Position numbers and translations under genes: made by a program. The notes under the pieces were generated by a model. That model was not told the DNA's origin and searched no databases. It worked only from the letters and a program-made list of their open reading frames with translations. 64,000 nucleotides of DNA. It comes from Diphasiastrum complanatum (lineage: Eukaryota > Streptophyta > Lycopodiopsida > Lycopodiales > Lycopodiaceae). Location of the stretch: contig CM055109.1 in NCBI GenBank assembly GCA_029204225.1, forward strand, positions 47,176,184 through 47,240,183, read 5' to 3'. Position 1 is the stretch's first letter. Every line of letters starts with the position of its first letter. This document shows, piece by piece, positions 31,612 through 43,735 of the stretch.

Positions 31612-33770
31612 GAGAGAGAGAGCGATGTATTAATGTCTTTAAAATTACCCAAAGGTGCATAAGACCGATAAGTACATTTCAAGTGTGCATGTAACTATCG
31701 GAGAGTAAGAACGTCTCAAAAAAGTCCAACAAACATAAAATAAGCTGTCTACCGTATTAGCGACTAGTAAAAGAGATGTGATGAAGATCATTAAGTGTTG
31801 TACAAAGGATATGAAACCAACTATCTACATAAACAACATGGAAAAACTCATAAAAACTTGGAGTTAACGAAAGTTGGTTGTAGTAGTGATTGTTGAAGTT
31901 ACTAAGGCTAGAGGGTGACCAGAGTGATGTGAAGCTCATATCTATCAAATAGCAAGCCCATGTAAAGTCCTCCAATGATGATCTCGATAACGTCATCCAG
32001 AGAAAAAGGATGTGATATGCATTATGAATTGTTGGAATCCCTCCATGTGCATCTTTTAGGCGAAACATCTCATGTAACATCAGGAAAACACATCTTTGAT
32101 CCTAATATGACATCAGTGAGCACACTATGATAGGCTAGTCTCAAAATAGACGATCATGTCAACCTTTGATCAAATAAGACAATGGGCATCGAACTACAAA
32201 GTGCTCCTGAATCTCTACCTCATGCAAAGAACAAAACAAACATATCCTATCTTAGCAATGAATCGCACAAAACATGCCAATCTCAACCTGAAGGATGTGA
32301 TTGTGTGATGACACTCTCAATAGAGTATACAGTAAGCTATGAATATCTCAAGGTCTATATATGGTCATGCGTCAAAACCCCATATGCACTCATCTCCAAG
32401 AAGTGTTCCATGTAAGAACTTGACCCCCAACTGCCCAAACCATAATCTTTGAACATATGATCTATGTATAAACTGACTAACATATAAGTTTGCTTTCACG
32501 AAGGTGAGATATAGATATCACATATAAATCCAAGAGCAGGTAGCCTAAGAATATACCAAGACAAGTGGCGACACTACTCATAAAGTCTAAGAGATGCAAC
32601 TGCTACATGGGGGTATCATTGCCCATATCTAAAATTCCAAACACTCTAACTCTTTGAAGATTTATGATCATCCCAAAAAACATATGCTTGAATAGGGGGG
32701 CATTGCAAACTCAACTAATGAGGAATCAAGGATTTACCACGTATCAAACATAACAACATAGTACTGTTGAGGCATGAGAAATCAAATAATTCCAATACAC
32801 CAAGTTTCTATAGCATACATAGCAATTGGAGTAACCAAGGTATTGAGGAGGCAACATTTACTCTGTGCATCCCAATTTGCCTTTGAAAGCATAATCTCTC
32901 CATGTTGACCACATAACTCTTTCCTATGCCAGGTCTACTCATAGCTATCTCACTCCTTGGGGGGGTCCAGTAAAGAATACCCCCAAACATGTCTAAGGAA
33001 AAACAATCTCCAAGCATTGACTATCTAGAATAAATGAATCTCTGTAAATAAAGCATCTAGATGTAACGACGATCATAACCTTAGTCCTCTTTGACCTCTA
33101 AGCCCCAAGCCTTACGAAAGGACTATAGTGTATCAAGATGATGTTGCGGTCCTTCACTATATGGAAACTAGAACAACATCATTCGCATAAAATAGGGTAG
33201 TTATTAGCATATGGCTAGCGAAACCTCCCTTCCTGAGAGAGCTCATGCTTAAGCTTATCATCACGCGCTACCGTCGGCGGCTCAAAGCCGCCCAATTTTC
33301 AACCTTGGCCACTATCCTAACCTATAACAAACTCTAGTTCATCAATATATAGACAAAGAGCATAGGCCAAACAGAACAATAACTTTACGTCGAGAGTTCT
33401 CGGCACTAGCTACACTTATATGAAGCATCCAAAAACCCTCTCGTATGATGTCATCACCATTAGTACAATGTTCTATGAGAACTAGGGATCCCTCCATCTT
33501 TGGATAAGGAGATCTCGTGGTACTAACTCAAAAGCTCATCTAAAGTCAACAAAGCAACGATACGCCCTCTTTTTTTCGAACCTCACCCCCTCAATGATAG
33601 CTCTAAGAGTGAACACATGATCTAAAATGGAGTGTTCTGATCTATAACCTGCTTGCCCTATGACAACTAAACGTCTCGTTTGCTCACCATTGTCTAAAGC
33701 ATGATCTCATAAAGCTTAGTTATGACATGCCCTATTACAATCGTATAGTAATTCTCCGGTCTCAAGGGTC
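31612..33770 (-). mobile_element. LINE copy 5, minus strand
   Basis: Reading down the minus strand: LRPENYYTIVIGHVITKL near 33750, GQAGYRSEHSILDHVFTLRA near 33660, YRCFVDF then a stop then AF near 33560, LYIDELEFVIG near 33330, LFYANDVVLV near 33200, and CLFCSLHEVEIQEHFVVRCP (zf-RVT) near 32230. The 3' end has AAATGTACTTATCGGTCTTA, GACATTAATA and CT repeats at 31622-31612. It has many stops and frameshifts. It belongs to the same family as the plus-strand LINEs at 1-12.8 kb. Confidence 0.82.
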
Positions 33771-34985
33771 ACCAACTTTGTGTATCAGATGTGTAACATT
33801 GGTACATCAAGCGGGAAGAAACCAAGATATGGCTAAGGAATTAAGGAAATCAACAATGATAGTTGAAATAATATCTACTCCATGTATGAGCAATTTTTAC
33901 TTACGGTCATCAATAGCTTTTGTTATCTCACATTTCAGCTAGGCAATAGCATCATGACCTATCTAAGATGTGAACATGGTGAACTTTGAAGGCGTAGAGG
34001 ATATGGTGATGGGTACTAAAGTAGGTATTTTGTAGAGAGTAGTAGCATATTGGGACTAAGCATTAAGATCCGTGAGAGGTGGTGGAAATTGCAAGAAAAT
34101 GAACTGTATAGAAGGTCTAAGAGTCTCAAATTTTCAAAGTGATTGTAACTGACCCTTTTTTAGACATAACATAGCACAATGGTGATGTTTGGTATCTCAC
34201 ATAAGCTGAGGAGATGTGGAACGAGTGCGGACTTCGAGGAGATGGCGATTACAGCATTCATCATCATATTAAATTGTTTTGGAAAAAATTATGGTGTCTA
34301 GAGATATAAGGTTTGGGACATGAACGACATAGTCGTTCGTTGTATGGAGAGCAAAAGTGAGGAAGAAAGCTTGAGTCTTGAGAAGATTGCCCAAAGAGAG
34401 GTGACGAAGCAAAGAAATGAGCGATTCTTGAGATAGGACGGCATGAGAAGATCTTTGCCATTGACAGTTACGAATAGAGCCACAGCTGATCTAGAGCTAA
34501 ACTATGAAAGCATCACATAAGCAAGACTTAACCCTAGAAAGCAGGAAAGAGAGAGATCAATATCATCAGCTGAATAACAAATGACACAGTTTCCCTACTT
34601 ATAGCCAAACGGAAGCCCTAAAAGGAAGCTTCCGGTGGCTAGGGCCCAACTGGGAGGGAAAATAGTGCGCCCTCCAAGAAGGCCCCCACTCTCTAGTAGT
34701 ATGTCCAAATGGCCTAATAATGAATAATAAGGCCAAAGGCCAACCATATAGTCTAAGTGTCACTAATGAATAAAAAAGGGCCCAAGGCCTGCTTATGCAT
34801 AAAGTAAAGTAAATGTAAATGGACGCGGCGAATGTAATGAGCCGAGTCCATAACTCTCCCCGGCACAAAAAAAAAGAACCAACTGCCGAAAAGAAACTGG
34901 ATCAACAAGTAGCAAGCCCTGGTGCATCAACAACTAGAGCAACATCTGATGTAGAGAAATCAACAAGTGCAGGAGGAGCACGATC
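33771..34985 (-). other. No clear gene; candidate downstream LTR of Gypsy-like D
   Basis: Just after the stop of Gypsy-like frame D, the minus strand shows a purine tract (GCCGGGGAGAG, about 34865-34855), as before a 3' LTR. The following 300 bp could be that LTR, but no partner copy exists in the window. 33771-34520 has no frame I recognise and may hold the old 5' part of LINE copy 5. Confidence 0.35.
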
Positions 34986-36167
34986 CTAATCCGCAAGTGA
35001 TGGTGTATGATAAAAGACATCAGTAGGCTCCCATGTGGCCTCCTCAACAGGACGACCATCGAACTGGACCAAAAACTGAATCTGCCGGCAGAATCGACTA
35101 TGGTGAAGGCGAACCTGGTCAATGGCAGCTGGTAAGAAAGGGAACAACTCAGGATCAACATCATGGCGACGAAGGGAACATCTCGGCCGCGTCATCTGAA
35201 ACCAAACAATATGGAACAACCAGGAATGCCAAGGAACCAGAAAAAGATCAACCAGCAACCAGGAATGCCAAGGTATCCGTAATGCCCAAGATAGTAGAGG
35301 ATCAGCCCAAAAGATAGGGGCATCATACCAAGGTATCCAAAAAGCCCGAGAAAGTAGAACTGCATCAACAACGGGAAGCCAATAAGGAAACTGGAAAAGA
35401 GATGGACACTCATCGCGAATAGCCGCATCATACACGTAATCACCAACCATATGTGCAAACTCAGTGATATAGGTGCCCCAAGAAAAGATAGCAGCATCGG
35501 AAGATCAGCACCAAGGAGTAGGAACATAAGCAGGATGACAGGCACGTTGTAGTAGCATGGAAAAGCAAGCGATATGCCAAGAAACATGGATCATAAAGAG
35601 GTCATCCTGACAAAGGATAGCTAAAATGGAGAAATGTGCACCAACATGGTCAAAAGCCCAAGGTATCCATAAGGCCCATGAATGAGAAGTAGCAATGGCA
35701 CACGGTACCTTCAAGGCCCCTATCACGAGAAGAGCAGCATGCCAAAAGCTCCAGAAGGTCCAAGAAATCAATGCATCATCTAAAAAGACATGATGCATAA
35801 AAACAATAGCAACAAATCTAGAAATAGTAGAGGCCTCAACTGAAAAACTGTAGCCGAAAAACTCATCCAGAAAGACCTCATATGGACATACCAATCCATC
35901 ATAGGATACACCAAAAACGGATGGAGAATCGGATGACCCATCGGAACTGGCCGCAAGTGTAATCCCAAAGTACACACCAGGCGCACAAGTGAGGAATAGA
36001 AGAAATGCACTGGAACGAGAAACAGGATCCCCAACATCAGTAGCAAGCATCGGATTAATATCCACGTGTAGCTGGGAATGAGTATCAAAGCATATATGAG
36101 CAATACTGAAGTATATGGCAGCAACATCCCCAAAAACTATCCAAGAGAGGAGAAGGAACTCTCTCAA
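34986..36167 (-). pseudogene. Unfamiliar aromatic-rich frame ending in a chromodomain-like block
   Basis: The frame starts MREFLLLSWIVFGDVAAIYF and runs 394 codons with one TGA near 35505, in the same frame throughout. It is rich in W, F, D, S, H and A and very poor in K and R. It contains repeated WIPW/IPWHSW/VPWHSW words (WALWIPW, AFWIPWYD, RIPWHSW, LVPWHSW). The end reads QIQFLVQFDGRPVEEATWEP, like the C-terminal half of a retrotransposon chromodomain. I do not recognise the main part. It could be a degenerate translation of non-coding sequence, but more than 1 kb with one stop is notable. Confidence 0.5.
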
Positions 36168-36258
36168 GGTACTCTAATGGTCTCAGAAAACCAGAACAAA
36201 GTGGCAACTCAGCATCGGAGACCAAGCGATATGGAGCGACATAGAGACCAATAGAGAA

Positions 36259-36263
36259 GATAC
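36259..36263 (+). repeat. Probable target duplication, left (GATAC)
   Basis: Sits left of the TGTTGAAGAG LTR start. The right flank of the element at 41679-41683 is GATAT, one mismatch. Confidence 0.6.
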
Positions 36264-36663
36264 TGTTGAAGAGTAATGCCTATTTTACCCCTTTTTGGCT
36301 AAGCATTAGTTAAGTTGTACATAACTCATGGGGCATGTTTTTAATTAAATGCATGACCCCCCCTTTTGTTAAGTTATGTAAATTAGTGCAAGTGGCCCAC
36401 TTGGCCAAGTAGCTCACTCCTATGGTTGACACCTAGACTTTCCATGCATGTAAAGGAGGTGCTTGCCTCACAAGGGATTTGGAGGACCCACGCCCTCCTC
36501 TCTCTCTCTAGCAATTCATTTCTTCTTGAGACTTTTGAGTTTGTGAGATGCTCATGCAATTCTCCTTGTGTGTGATATTTCCATAGCCAAGTTTTCTCAA
36601 GCTTTCATAGTTGATCTAGCATCTGAGTTAAGATACTCCATAGCTAGGTCTCATAAATCCTCA
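36264..36663 (+). repeat. 5' LTR of Copia copy 2
   Basis: Runs from TGTTGAAGAGTAATGCC to ..AAATCCTCA, 400 bp. Confidence 0.95.
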
Positions 36664-36675
36664 TGGTATCAAAGC
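36664..36675 (+). other. Primer-binding site of Copia copy 2
   Basis: TGGTATCAAAGC directly after the LTR. It has one change (A for G) from the usual methionine-tRNA complement. Confidence 0.88.
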
Positions 36676-37132
36676 AGGTTGTCTAGCCTGTGAGTCTGAG
36701 AGTGAGAGAAACTTCAGTGCTTAGATTCTTGAGAAGATTCTTATCTTCTACAAGCACCTCAATCTTGAAAGAGGGAGCATTTGATCTACAGGTGTCAGAT
36801 CAGGTGGAGTCTTGCACTGTTGGAGAGCTATTGGCAAGGGGAGTGGGATGATCCAAAAACTTTCTAAATCTGGCTAAGTTTTGGAGAGTCTTTCTGGAGG
36901 AGCTTACACAAAAGTAGGGCGCACTTTCTGTAGGGGCTTCTGGTTTCTGTTCCAGTGGAGCCTAGTGCTTGTGCTAGTGAGGCCACACCAAGTGGCAAAG
37001 ACAAAAGCAGGAGCTGAAGGGTTGCCTTGAAGTGGCTACATACCCTAGTTTGGGGTTAAACCCTTGTTGCTTGAAGTTGTTCTTTTCTGATCTTTTTCAG
37101 GTTGAGCTTCTGTTTTAAGCACAGATTTTAGC
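36676..37132 (+). other. Copia copy 2 leader
   Basis: Untranslated leader of about 457 bases between primer site and the gag start. It matches the leader of copy 1 (14312-14768) almost base for base and includes AGTAGGGCGCACTTTC. Confidence 0.8.
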
Positions 37133-40100
37133 ATGGCAAGTCTTGGGGAGAGTTTGTTGGGTGAATCTAGCAAACTAGATGGCACAAACTACAGAGTGTG
37201 GAAGTTCAAGATAGCCAATATCTTGATGGATAAGAATTGCTGGGAGGTCATGACAGGTACAGAACCTGTACCAACATCTGATCCTGAATTGAAGGACTAC
37301 ATGAACAGGAGACATAAAGCTCATAGGATAATCAATCTTTCTGTCAAGGACAATATTATTCCTCACATTTGCAATGCAAGGGATGCAGCTGATGCTTGGA
37401 CAATTCTGAAGTCTATGTTTGAAACAGTGGATTCAGCCAAGCTGGTGTATTTGCAAAACAGGTTACATACTCTCAAGATGGAAGCAGGTGCAACAATTGG
37501 TGATCATATTACAAAGGTCAAGGACCTATTGGATCAGCTTGCTTCAGTTGGAGAGAAAGTAAGTGACAGGAGTATTGTTCCCATAGTCTTGAACAGCTTG
37601 TCATTCAACTATCAAGACTATGTGATGTCCCTTTCTGCTAGGGAGAAACTCCCAACCTTTGGGGAGTTATGTGGTCTTCTTTTACAGGAGGAGATGAGAA
37701 GGAAGAATCTTTCTGAAAGGGAAGATAATCCAGAGCTTGCATTTGCTTCTAAGAAGAAGCAAAACTTTCAGAAGAAAGGCAAAGGCAAAAAGAAGAACTC
37801 AAAGCAAAGCTTGGAGCAGCAGGTGTCCAAGTTACAGGTTGGAGAGGAGTCAAGCACCAATTCCTCATCTACACCCAAGAGGAAGGGCAACTGCAACTAT
37901 TGTGGTAAGTATGGGCATTTTGCTTTTGAATGCAGGAAGAAGCAAAGTGATCAGAAGAAGGGAAAGAACCAGCAGAGTCACTTTGTTGACAAAGTTGCAG
38001 AGGAGGAGCAATCTGGTGTGCTTGAGCTATTCACCGCAGCCCTATCATCTGAATCCACATTTGGTGGATGGTACATTGATTCTGGAGCCTCAAAGCACAT
38101 GACACCTCATAGAGATTGGTTCAGCACCTATGAGGAGACAGAAGATAGCCAGCATGTTTGCCTTGGAGATAATTCTACACGTATGGTGAGGGGCAAAGGT
38201 ACAGTTGCAATACAGCTATCATCAGGTGAGGTGAAGGAAATTAAAAGTGTGTTGCATGTACCAGGGTTGGCTAAGAACTTGTTATCTGTTGGTGCCATTA
38301 CCGAACAAAACATGGTGGTAGAGTTTAATGATTCTAAATGTTTGGTAAAAGACAAATAGAAGAACTTCAAAGTGGTAGCCAAGGGAATGCAAGAAGGAGG
38401 TCTTTACAAGCTTTTCACAACCATTCCTAGCCAAGAGGCCTTGTCTGCAAGAGATACTAATCGGGACAAGATTTGGCATGAGAGATATGGTCATTTGAGT
38501 TACAAAAGTTTGCAAGTTTTGAACAGGCACAAAATGGTAGTAGATCTTCCTAGCATTAAGTCTTCTTCAGATACATGTGAGGCTTGTGCATTAGGGAAGC
38601 AACAGAGGAAAAAGTTTCCAAAGGAGAAAGCTACCAGGGCCAAGGGCATTCTTGAACTTGTGCATTCAGATTTATGCGGTCCCATGCAGGTCAAATCAGC
38701 AGGGGGGGCATACTATCTCATGACCTTCGTAGATGATTTCTCTCGGAAGGTATGGGTCTATTTTCTAAAACTGAGATCTGAAGCGTTCAAATACTTCAAA
38801 CAGTGGAAAGCTATGGTGGAAAACCACACAGGAAAGAGGTTAAAGACTCTCAGGTCAGATAAGGGTGGTGAGTATATTTCTGATGAGTTCAAAGATCTTT
38901 GCAAAGCATGTGGGATAAAGAGACAGTTTACTGCTCCACATACACCGCAGCAAAACGGCGTGGCTGAGCGGAAAAACAGGTCTATAGTTGAGTGTGCGAG
39001 GAGCATGCTCAAGGCAAAGGGGTTGCCAAATTCCTTTTGGGCAAAAGCGGTAGCAACTGCTGTTTTTCTATTGAATAGAAGTCCAACCAAAGCAGTTGAA
39101 GGAATCACGCCAGAAGAGGCATATAGTGGCAACAAGCCCAAGGTGGGCAGCCCTCGAGTATTTGGGTGTACAGCATATGCACATATACCAAAGGACTTGC
39201 GGAAGAAACTTGATGCAAAATCCGTAAAGTGTGTCTTTCTTGGGTATAGTGAAGGTGAGAAAGCTTATGTGCTATATGATCTCGAAAATAGGAGGAAGAT
39301 CCTAAGTCGAGATGTCATCTTTGATGAAGAGCATGCACCCAAGATACAGGAGCAGGAGAAGGAAGGAATTACTGAGTTCATACCCTTGATTGATTCCACG
39401 GATGAGGATCCTAGTCAAGAGTCCTGTAAGCCTCAAGTGCAAGAGCAACAACAGGAAACCGAACCTACTAGTTCGAGACCTCTTTTTGGCCAAGTACCAG
39501 AAGCAGAAGTTGGGGACAAACGGAAGACTAAAACAGTACCATGGGATACGTGGTCACCATCCACATCACCTACTGCTAGGAAGAAGCTACCTAGGTGGTA
39601 TTGGGAAACAATCAAAAAAGGTCAAATGATTGAAGAAGGAGAGAGCAGTGAACAGGGTGTCAGAAGATCTCTTAGGTCTCATGAGAGACAAGAGACTAAC
39701 TTTGCTCTTATGTCCACTATTCTGAATGCAGATGAGCCACAATTCTTTCACGAAGCCGTGAGAGAAAAGGTATGGCAACATGCCATGCAGGAGGAGTACG
39801 ACTCCATTGTCAAGAATGACACATGGGAGCTCACTACATTGCCAGAAGGGAAGCAACCAATAGGTTGCAAGTGGGTCTATAAGACCAAGTTTCATGCCAA
39901 TGGAACAGTGGACAAGTACAAGGCAAGGTTGGTGGCGAAAGGCTATGCTCAGCAAGAGGGGCTAGACTATGATGAGACATTCGCACCTGTTGCTAAAATG
40001 ACATCTATCAGGACCGTTTTGGCTATAGCCTCATATTTTGATTGGGATGTCCATCAAATGGATGTCAAGAGTGCCTTTCTTAATGGGCACCTACAGGAGG

Positions 40101-41284
40101 AGGTTTACATGGAACAACCGCAGGGATTTGAAATAACAGGCAAGGAGAATCTGGTTTGCAGGCTTAGGAAAGCCTTGTATGGGCTCAAACAGGCGCCAAG
40201 GGCTTGGTATAGCCGAATTGATGAGTACTTTGCAAGGCAAGGGTTTGAGAAGAGTAAGTCTGATTGCAATCTTTATGTCTTCAGGGAAGGAGAAGACTTT
40301 GTGGTTGTTGTGCTCTATGTGGATGATCTACTCATCACGGGAAGCAATAAGAAGCTTATTGCTTGTGTTAAGAAGAATCTTTCTAATGAGTTTGAAATGA
40401 AAGATTTGGGTTTGCTACACTATTGCCTAGGAGTTGAACTTTGGAAAGGAAAGCGTTGTCTTTTTATCTCACAGGCAAAGTATGCACAGAAATTATTGAA
40501 GAGGTTTAACATGCAAGAAAGCAAACCAATCAGCACACCCATGGATGCAAGCAACAAGCCATCAAAAGATGATGGTCCAGCATTTGCAGATGAGACGCTC
40601 TATCGTCAGTTAGTGGGCAGCCTGATTTACCTTACTACCACCAGGCCAGATATTGCTTATGCGGTTGGAATCGCAAGTCAATACATGTGTAAGCCTACCG
40701 ATGCACATTGGAAGGCAGCCAAGCGGATCCTACGATATGTGAGAGGGACAGTGACTTATGGGATTGGATACACGGATGACGGGAACCTTCAGCTGGAAGG
40801 CTATTCAGATTCTGATTGGGCAGGTGATAGAGACGATCGGAGATCGACGACAGGCTATTGTTTCAGCCTAGGTTCAAGGGCTATATCGTGGTGCAGTAAG
40901 AAGCAGCCTACTATTGCTCTATCGTCTACCGAAGCTGAGTACAGGGCGACTACGAGGTCCGCCTGTGAAGCCATTTGGTTACGCCGTCTACTTGAGGACA
41001 TGCAGATTGCTCAAGTAAGACCTACATTGTTACATTGTGATAACCAAAGCTGCATTCAGCTTGCAAGGAATCCAGTCTATCATGCACGGACAAAACATAT
41101 AGAGGTGGACCAGCATTTTATACGAGAGAAAGTGCACAGTGGGGAGATCGAGCTAGTTTATTGTGACACCGACGACCAGACAGCTGATATTTTTACTAAA
41201 CAACTTAGTAAAGATAAGTTTGAAAAGTTCAGAACTTTGTTGGGTGTCAGTTTGAATAAAATTGCCATTAAGGGGGGGTGTTGA
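37133..41284 (+). CDS. Copia gag-pol polyprotein with one in-frame TAG
   Basis: A single frame of 1383 residues starts MASLGESLLG and is broken only by TAG at codon 409 (38357-38359). Order: gag (about 1-250); CCHC knuckle CNYCGKYGHFAFEC at 254-267; protease with D316-S-G in WYIDSGASKHM; pre-integrase (WHERYGHLSYKSLQVL, C-x2-C); integrase with LVHSDLCGP, TFVDDFSRKVW, QQNGVAERKNR; RT with QMDVKSAFLNGHLQEEVYM and YVDDLLITGS; RNase H with GYSDSDWAGD, SSTEAEYRA and DNQSC. The ATG follows the leader directly, and copy 1 uses the same start. Copy 1 has GAT-CAG where this copy has TAG-AAG, so the stop is probably a defect of this copy. Apart from it all expected domains are there. Confidence 0.95.
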
Positions 41285-41678
41285 AGAGTAATGCCTATTT
41301 TACCCCTTTTTGGCTAAGCATTAGTTAAGTTGTACATAACTCATGGGGCATGTTTTTTATTAAATGCATGACCCCCCCTTTTGTTAAGTTATGTAAATTA
41401 GTGCAAGTGGCCCACTTGGCCAAGTAGCTCACTCCTATGGTTGACACCTAGACTTTCCATGCATGTAAAGGAGGTGCTTGCCTCACAAGGGATTTGGAGG
41501 ACCCACGCCCTCCTCTCTCTCTCTAGCAATTCATTTCTTCTTGAGACTTTTGAGTTTGTGAGATGCTCATGCAATTCTCCTTGTGTGTGATATTTCCATA
41601 GCCAAGTTTTCTCAAGCTTCCATAGTTGATCTAGCATCTGAGTTAAGATACTCCATAGCTAGGTCTCATAAATCCTCA
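41279..41678 (+). repeat. 3' LTR of Copia copy 2
   Basis: Runs from TGTTGAAGAG to ..AAATCCTCA, 400 bp. It overlaps the last bases of the polyprotein frame, as the stop lies inside the LTR start. Confidence 0.95.
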
Positions 41679-41830
41679 GATATTGCACCAACCACCGAAC
41701 CAGGAGGGCTATCTGAGGTATGAGCAAAAGCAATAGTAGAAATACCACCAAGGTATACGGCCTGAATATCAATGAAACCAAGAATGACCACTGAATACAA
41801 TATCTGTGAATCAAGGCATATAGGCACAAG

Positions 41831-42309
41831 TGTTAGAGTTAATGTTTAATTTAGTACCCCTAATGTTATCATTTAGGATTAATTAGTAATAGTTTGGCCA
41901 TGCCTGCGTGCTATTATAGGGGCCATTACTATTTATAGTAAGTCATATTTTAGGGTCATTACTATTTATAGTAAATTCGTTTTGTAGTCATGCATGTAGG
42001 TGGGCGCACTGTTACTAGAATAGGATTTGCTTTTATCACGTAGAAACTCATCTTGGGTGTTTACCCAATATAGGTAGTAATTATAGCGATTAGCTTTTTG
42101 TCTTTTGCCATTTGCTTTTTTGCTTTTTACCTTACACATAGTTTAGAGAAAGTATATATGTAGGCTGGCGCCCTACTTCATTTGTAATGGGACATAGTTG
42201 GAGTACATCTCTTCATCATTGTTGTTCTCTCTCATGTGTATGACTATTGTCTAACAACAATAGGATTCTTGTCTTGGGTTACTTGTATGATCAAGTCGGT
42301 TTTCTAACA
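41831..42309. repeat. Probable solo LTR
   Basis: It begins TGTTAGAG and ends TTTTCTAACA, with the imperfect inverted ends typical of LTRs, and is 479 bp with no internal region. AGGCACA occurs at both sides (41822-41828 and 42310-42316), though two bases separate the left copy from TGTTAG. The sequence is unrelated to the other 479-bp LTR at 5967. Orientation is uncertain. It interrupts the protease frame of element D. Confidence 0.65.
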
Positions 42310-43735
42310 AGGCACACAGCAACAACCTGTAAATCCGAAGGAGCATCAACCTGAGGAAGAGGACCCACGAATGGTGAAAGTGAAGCAGCAACTGATGTAC
42401 TCAAAATGGAAAGAAGAGCTGCATTCTGAGCCTTTGGCAGGCTACGCATAAACTGCTTCCCGGTAACCAACTGATAGTCACCGGAATCAATACCAGCAAG
42501 TGAATGATGCTGACCAACATGAGTAAAGGAAAGTGTCTGCTGGGAGATCCACAGCAACAGTACCAAGTGAAGAGAACCAGGCTGCACCAAAAATAATGTC
42601 ATAGTGCTTCAAAGAAATGATGTAAAAATCTGCCTGACCAGAAAAATCACCAATGCAATAATCCAAGCCCTGAATCATCTGAGAACTGGGAAAAGAATGG
42701 GAGCGAGCAACCTCAACATTGAGAGGCTGGGAAGCAAGAACAGGTGTAGCACGAATCCTGGTGGAAATGTAACTACTAATAAATGAATGTGTACTGCACC
42801 TGTATCCACTAAAGCAATATACTCTCGCCCCGCATCTAGAATAATATGATCCACAAATGGAACAACATACGTAGGCATAATAACAAAAGCATCAACTGAT
42901 AAGTTCTGGCCTAAATATGCATCTAAAAGAACCACATACTCATCTAGACGGGTATCAACAAAATCACCTAGTGAGTATACAATAGGAACATCATGAGATG
43001 TATACCCGTATGCCATATGGAGATCTACTGGAGTAGCCAAAGCATCTGAAACCGTAGACCCATGAATAATATCGAAATAAGGAGCATAGGCGACAACATC
43101 TATAGCATGGCGCTCAGGAACACAAATAGCATCAAAGTACTCAACAACAATATCAAAGCATGGAACAGCATCATCAATAGGACCATAGCATGCTATGTCA
43201 GTATCAAGGAGCATATCAGCCGCAACCTGTATATGTGAATCAGCATCAGTAGGGACCTGTATATGTGACTCTGACTCACTATGGGATACAATGACGAGCT
43301 CAAGTAGATCAATAACTATCTCAAGTAAATCAGGCAACTCGCTCAAACTGTGTGATATAGGATCCTGAAGGTCAGCGAACTCTGCAGACGTGTAACGTCG
43401 GACAAAAGCAGGTTGAGGGTCCACAATGCAAGGAACTGGAACTGAAGGGGCATGTGTAGGGGTGGACATAGCAGGAAAAGATGAAGCAGAAGGACAGGGT
43501 TGGGAGAAGCGAGAAGGAAGGGTGTCAGAGTACTTGTGCTGTAAAGTACTGGCATGAGACATCACCTCAACAAGTGTGGGAGGACGGAAGGAAGAAACAT
43601 CGTAACGTAAGGCACCATGAAGCCCAGCAATGTAACGAGAAATAAGCTCAGTGGGCGGTAGATTTGTGAAAAGATAAGAAAGCTCCATAAACTGATCTGT
43701 ATAAAAAGCAAGGTCATTGGTCTGAGTGAGACTAC
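42310..43735 (-). pseudogene. Element D gag C-terminus, spacer and protease
   Basis: The minus strand reads QFMELSYLFTNLPPTELISR and YIAGLHGALRYDVSSFRPPT, a gag core end, then a proline/serine stretch. A spacer of some 200 residues follows, rich in D, V, I, Y and nearly free of lysine (ACYGPIDDAVPCFDIVVEYF, VPERHAIDVVAYAPYFDI). Next is a protease active site, REYIALVDTGAVHIH. In other frames the protease goes on as DYCIGDFSGQADFYIISLKH and IDSGDYQLVTGKQF, as in Gypsy B. The usual CCHC knuckle between gag and protease is not seen. The gag start is lost at 43735. Confidence 0.72.

Larger units (their letters stand above)
36264..41678 (+). mobile_element. Young, nearly intact Copia retrotransposon (copy 2)
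   Basis: It has two 400-bp LTRs, a primer-binding site, a leader, one long gag-pol frame and a polypurine tract (AAGGGGGGG) before the right LTR. By eye the LTRs differ at about two positions, so the insertion is recent. Total length is 5415 bp. It lies in the CBL intron between EF-hands 1 and 2, opposite to the gene, and interrupts element D. The damaged copy at 13.9-18.4 kb is a close relative. Confidence 0.96.
34530..43735 (-). mobile_element. Gypsy-like element D, split by two later insertions
   Basis: The minus-strand parts are: gag C-terminus and protease (43735-42310), a short open stretch (41830-41679), and a long frame ending in a chromodomain-like block (36263-34986). Between them lie the solo LTR 41831-42309 and the Copia 36264-41678. 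No RT, RNase H or integrase is found, although gag, protease and C-terminus are legible. The element was therefore probably non-autonomous before the insertions. Joining the parts is my inference from strand, order and target duplications. Confidence 0.6.

Noticed and set aside
32182-32415. Plus-strand 77-codon frame
   Set aside because: It is the antisense of the LINE zinc-binding domain (CLFCSLHEVEIQEHFVVRCP) on the minus strand.
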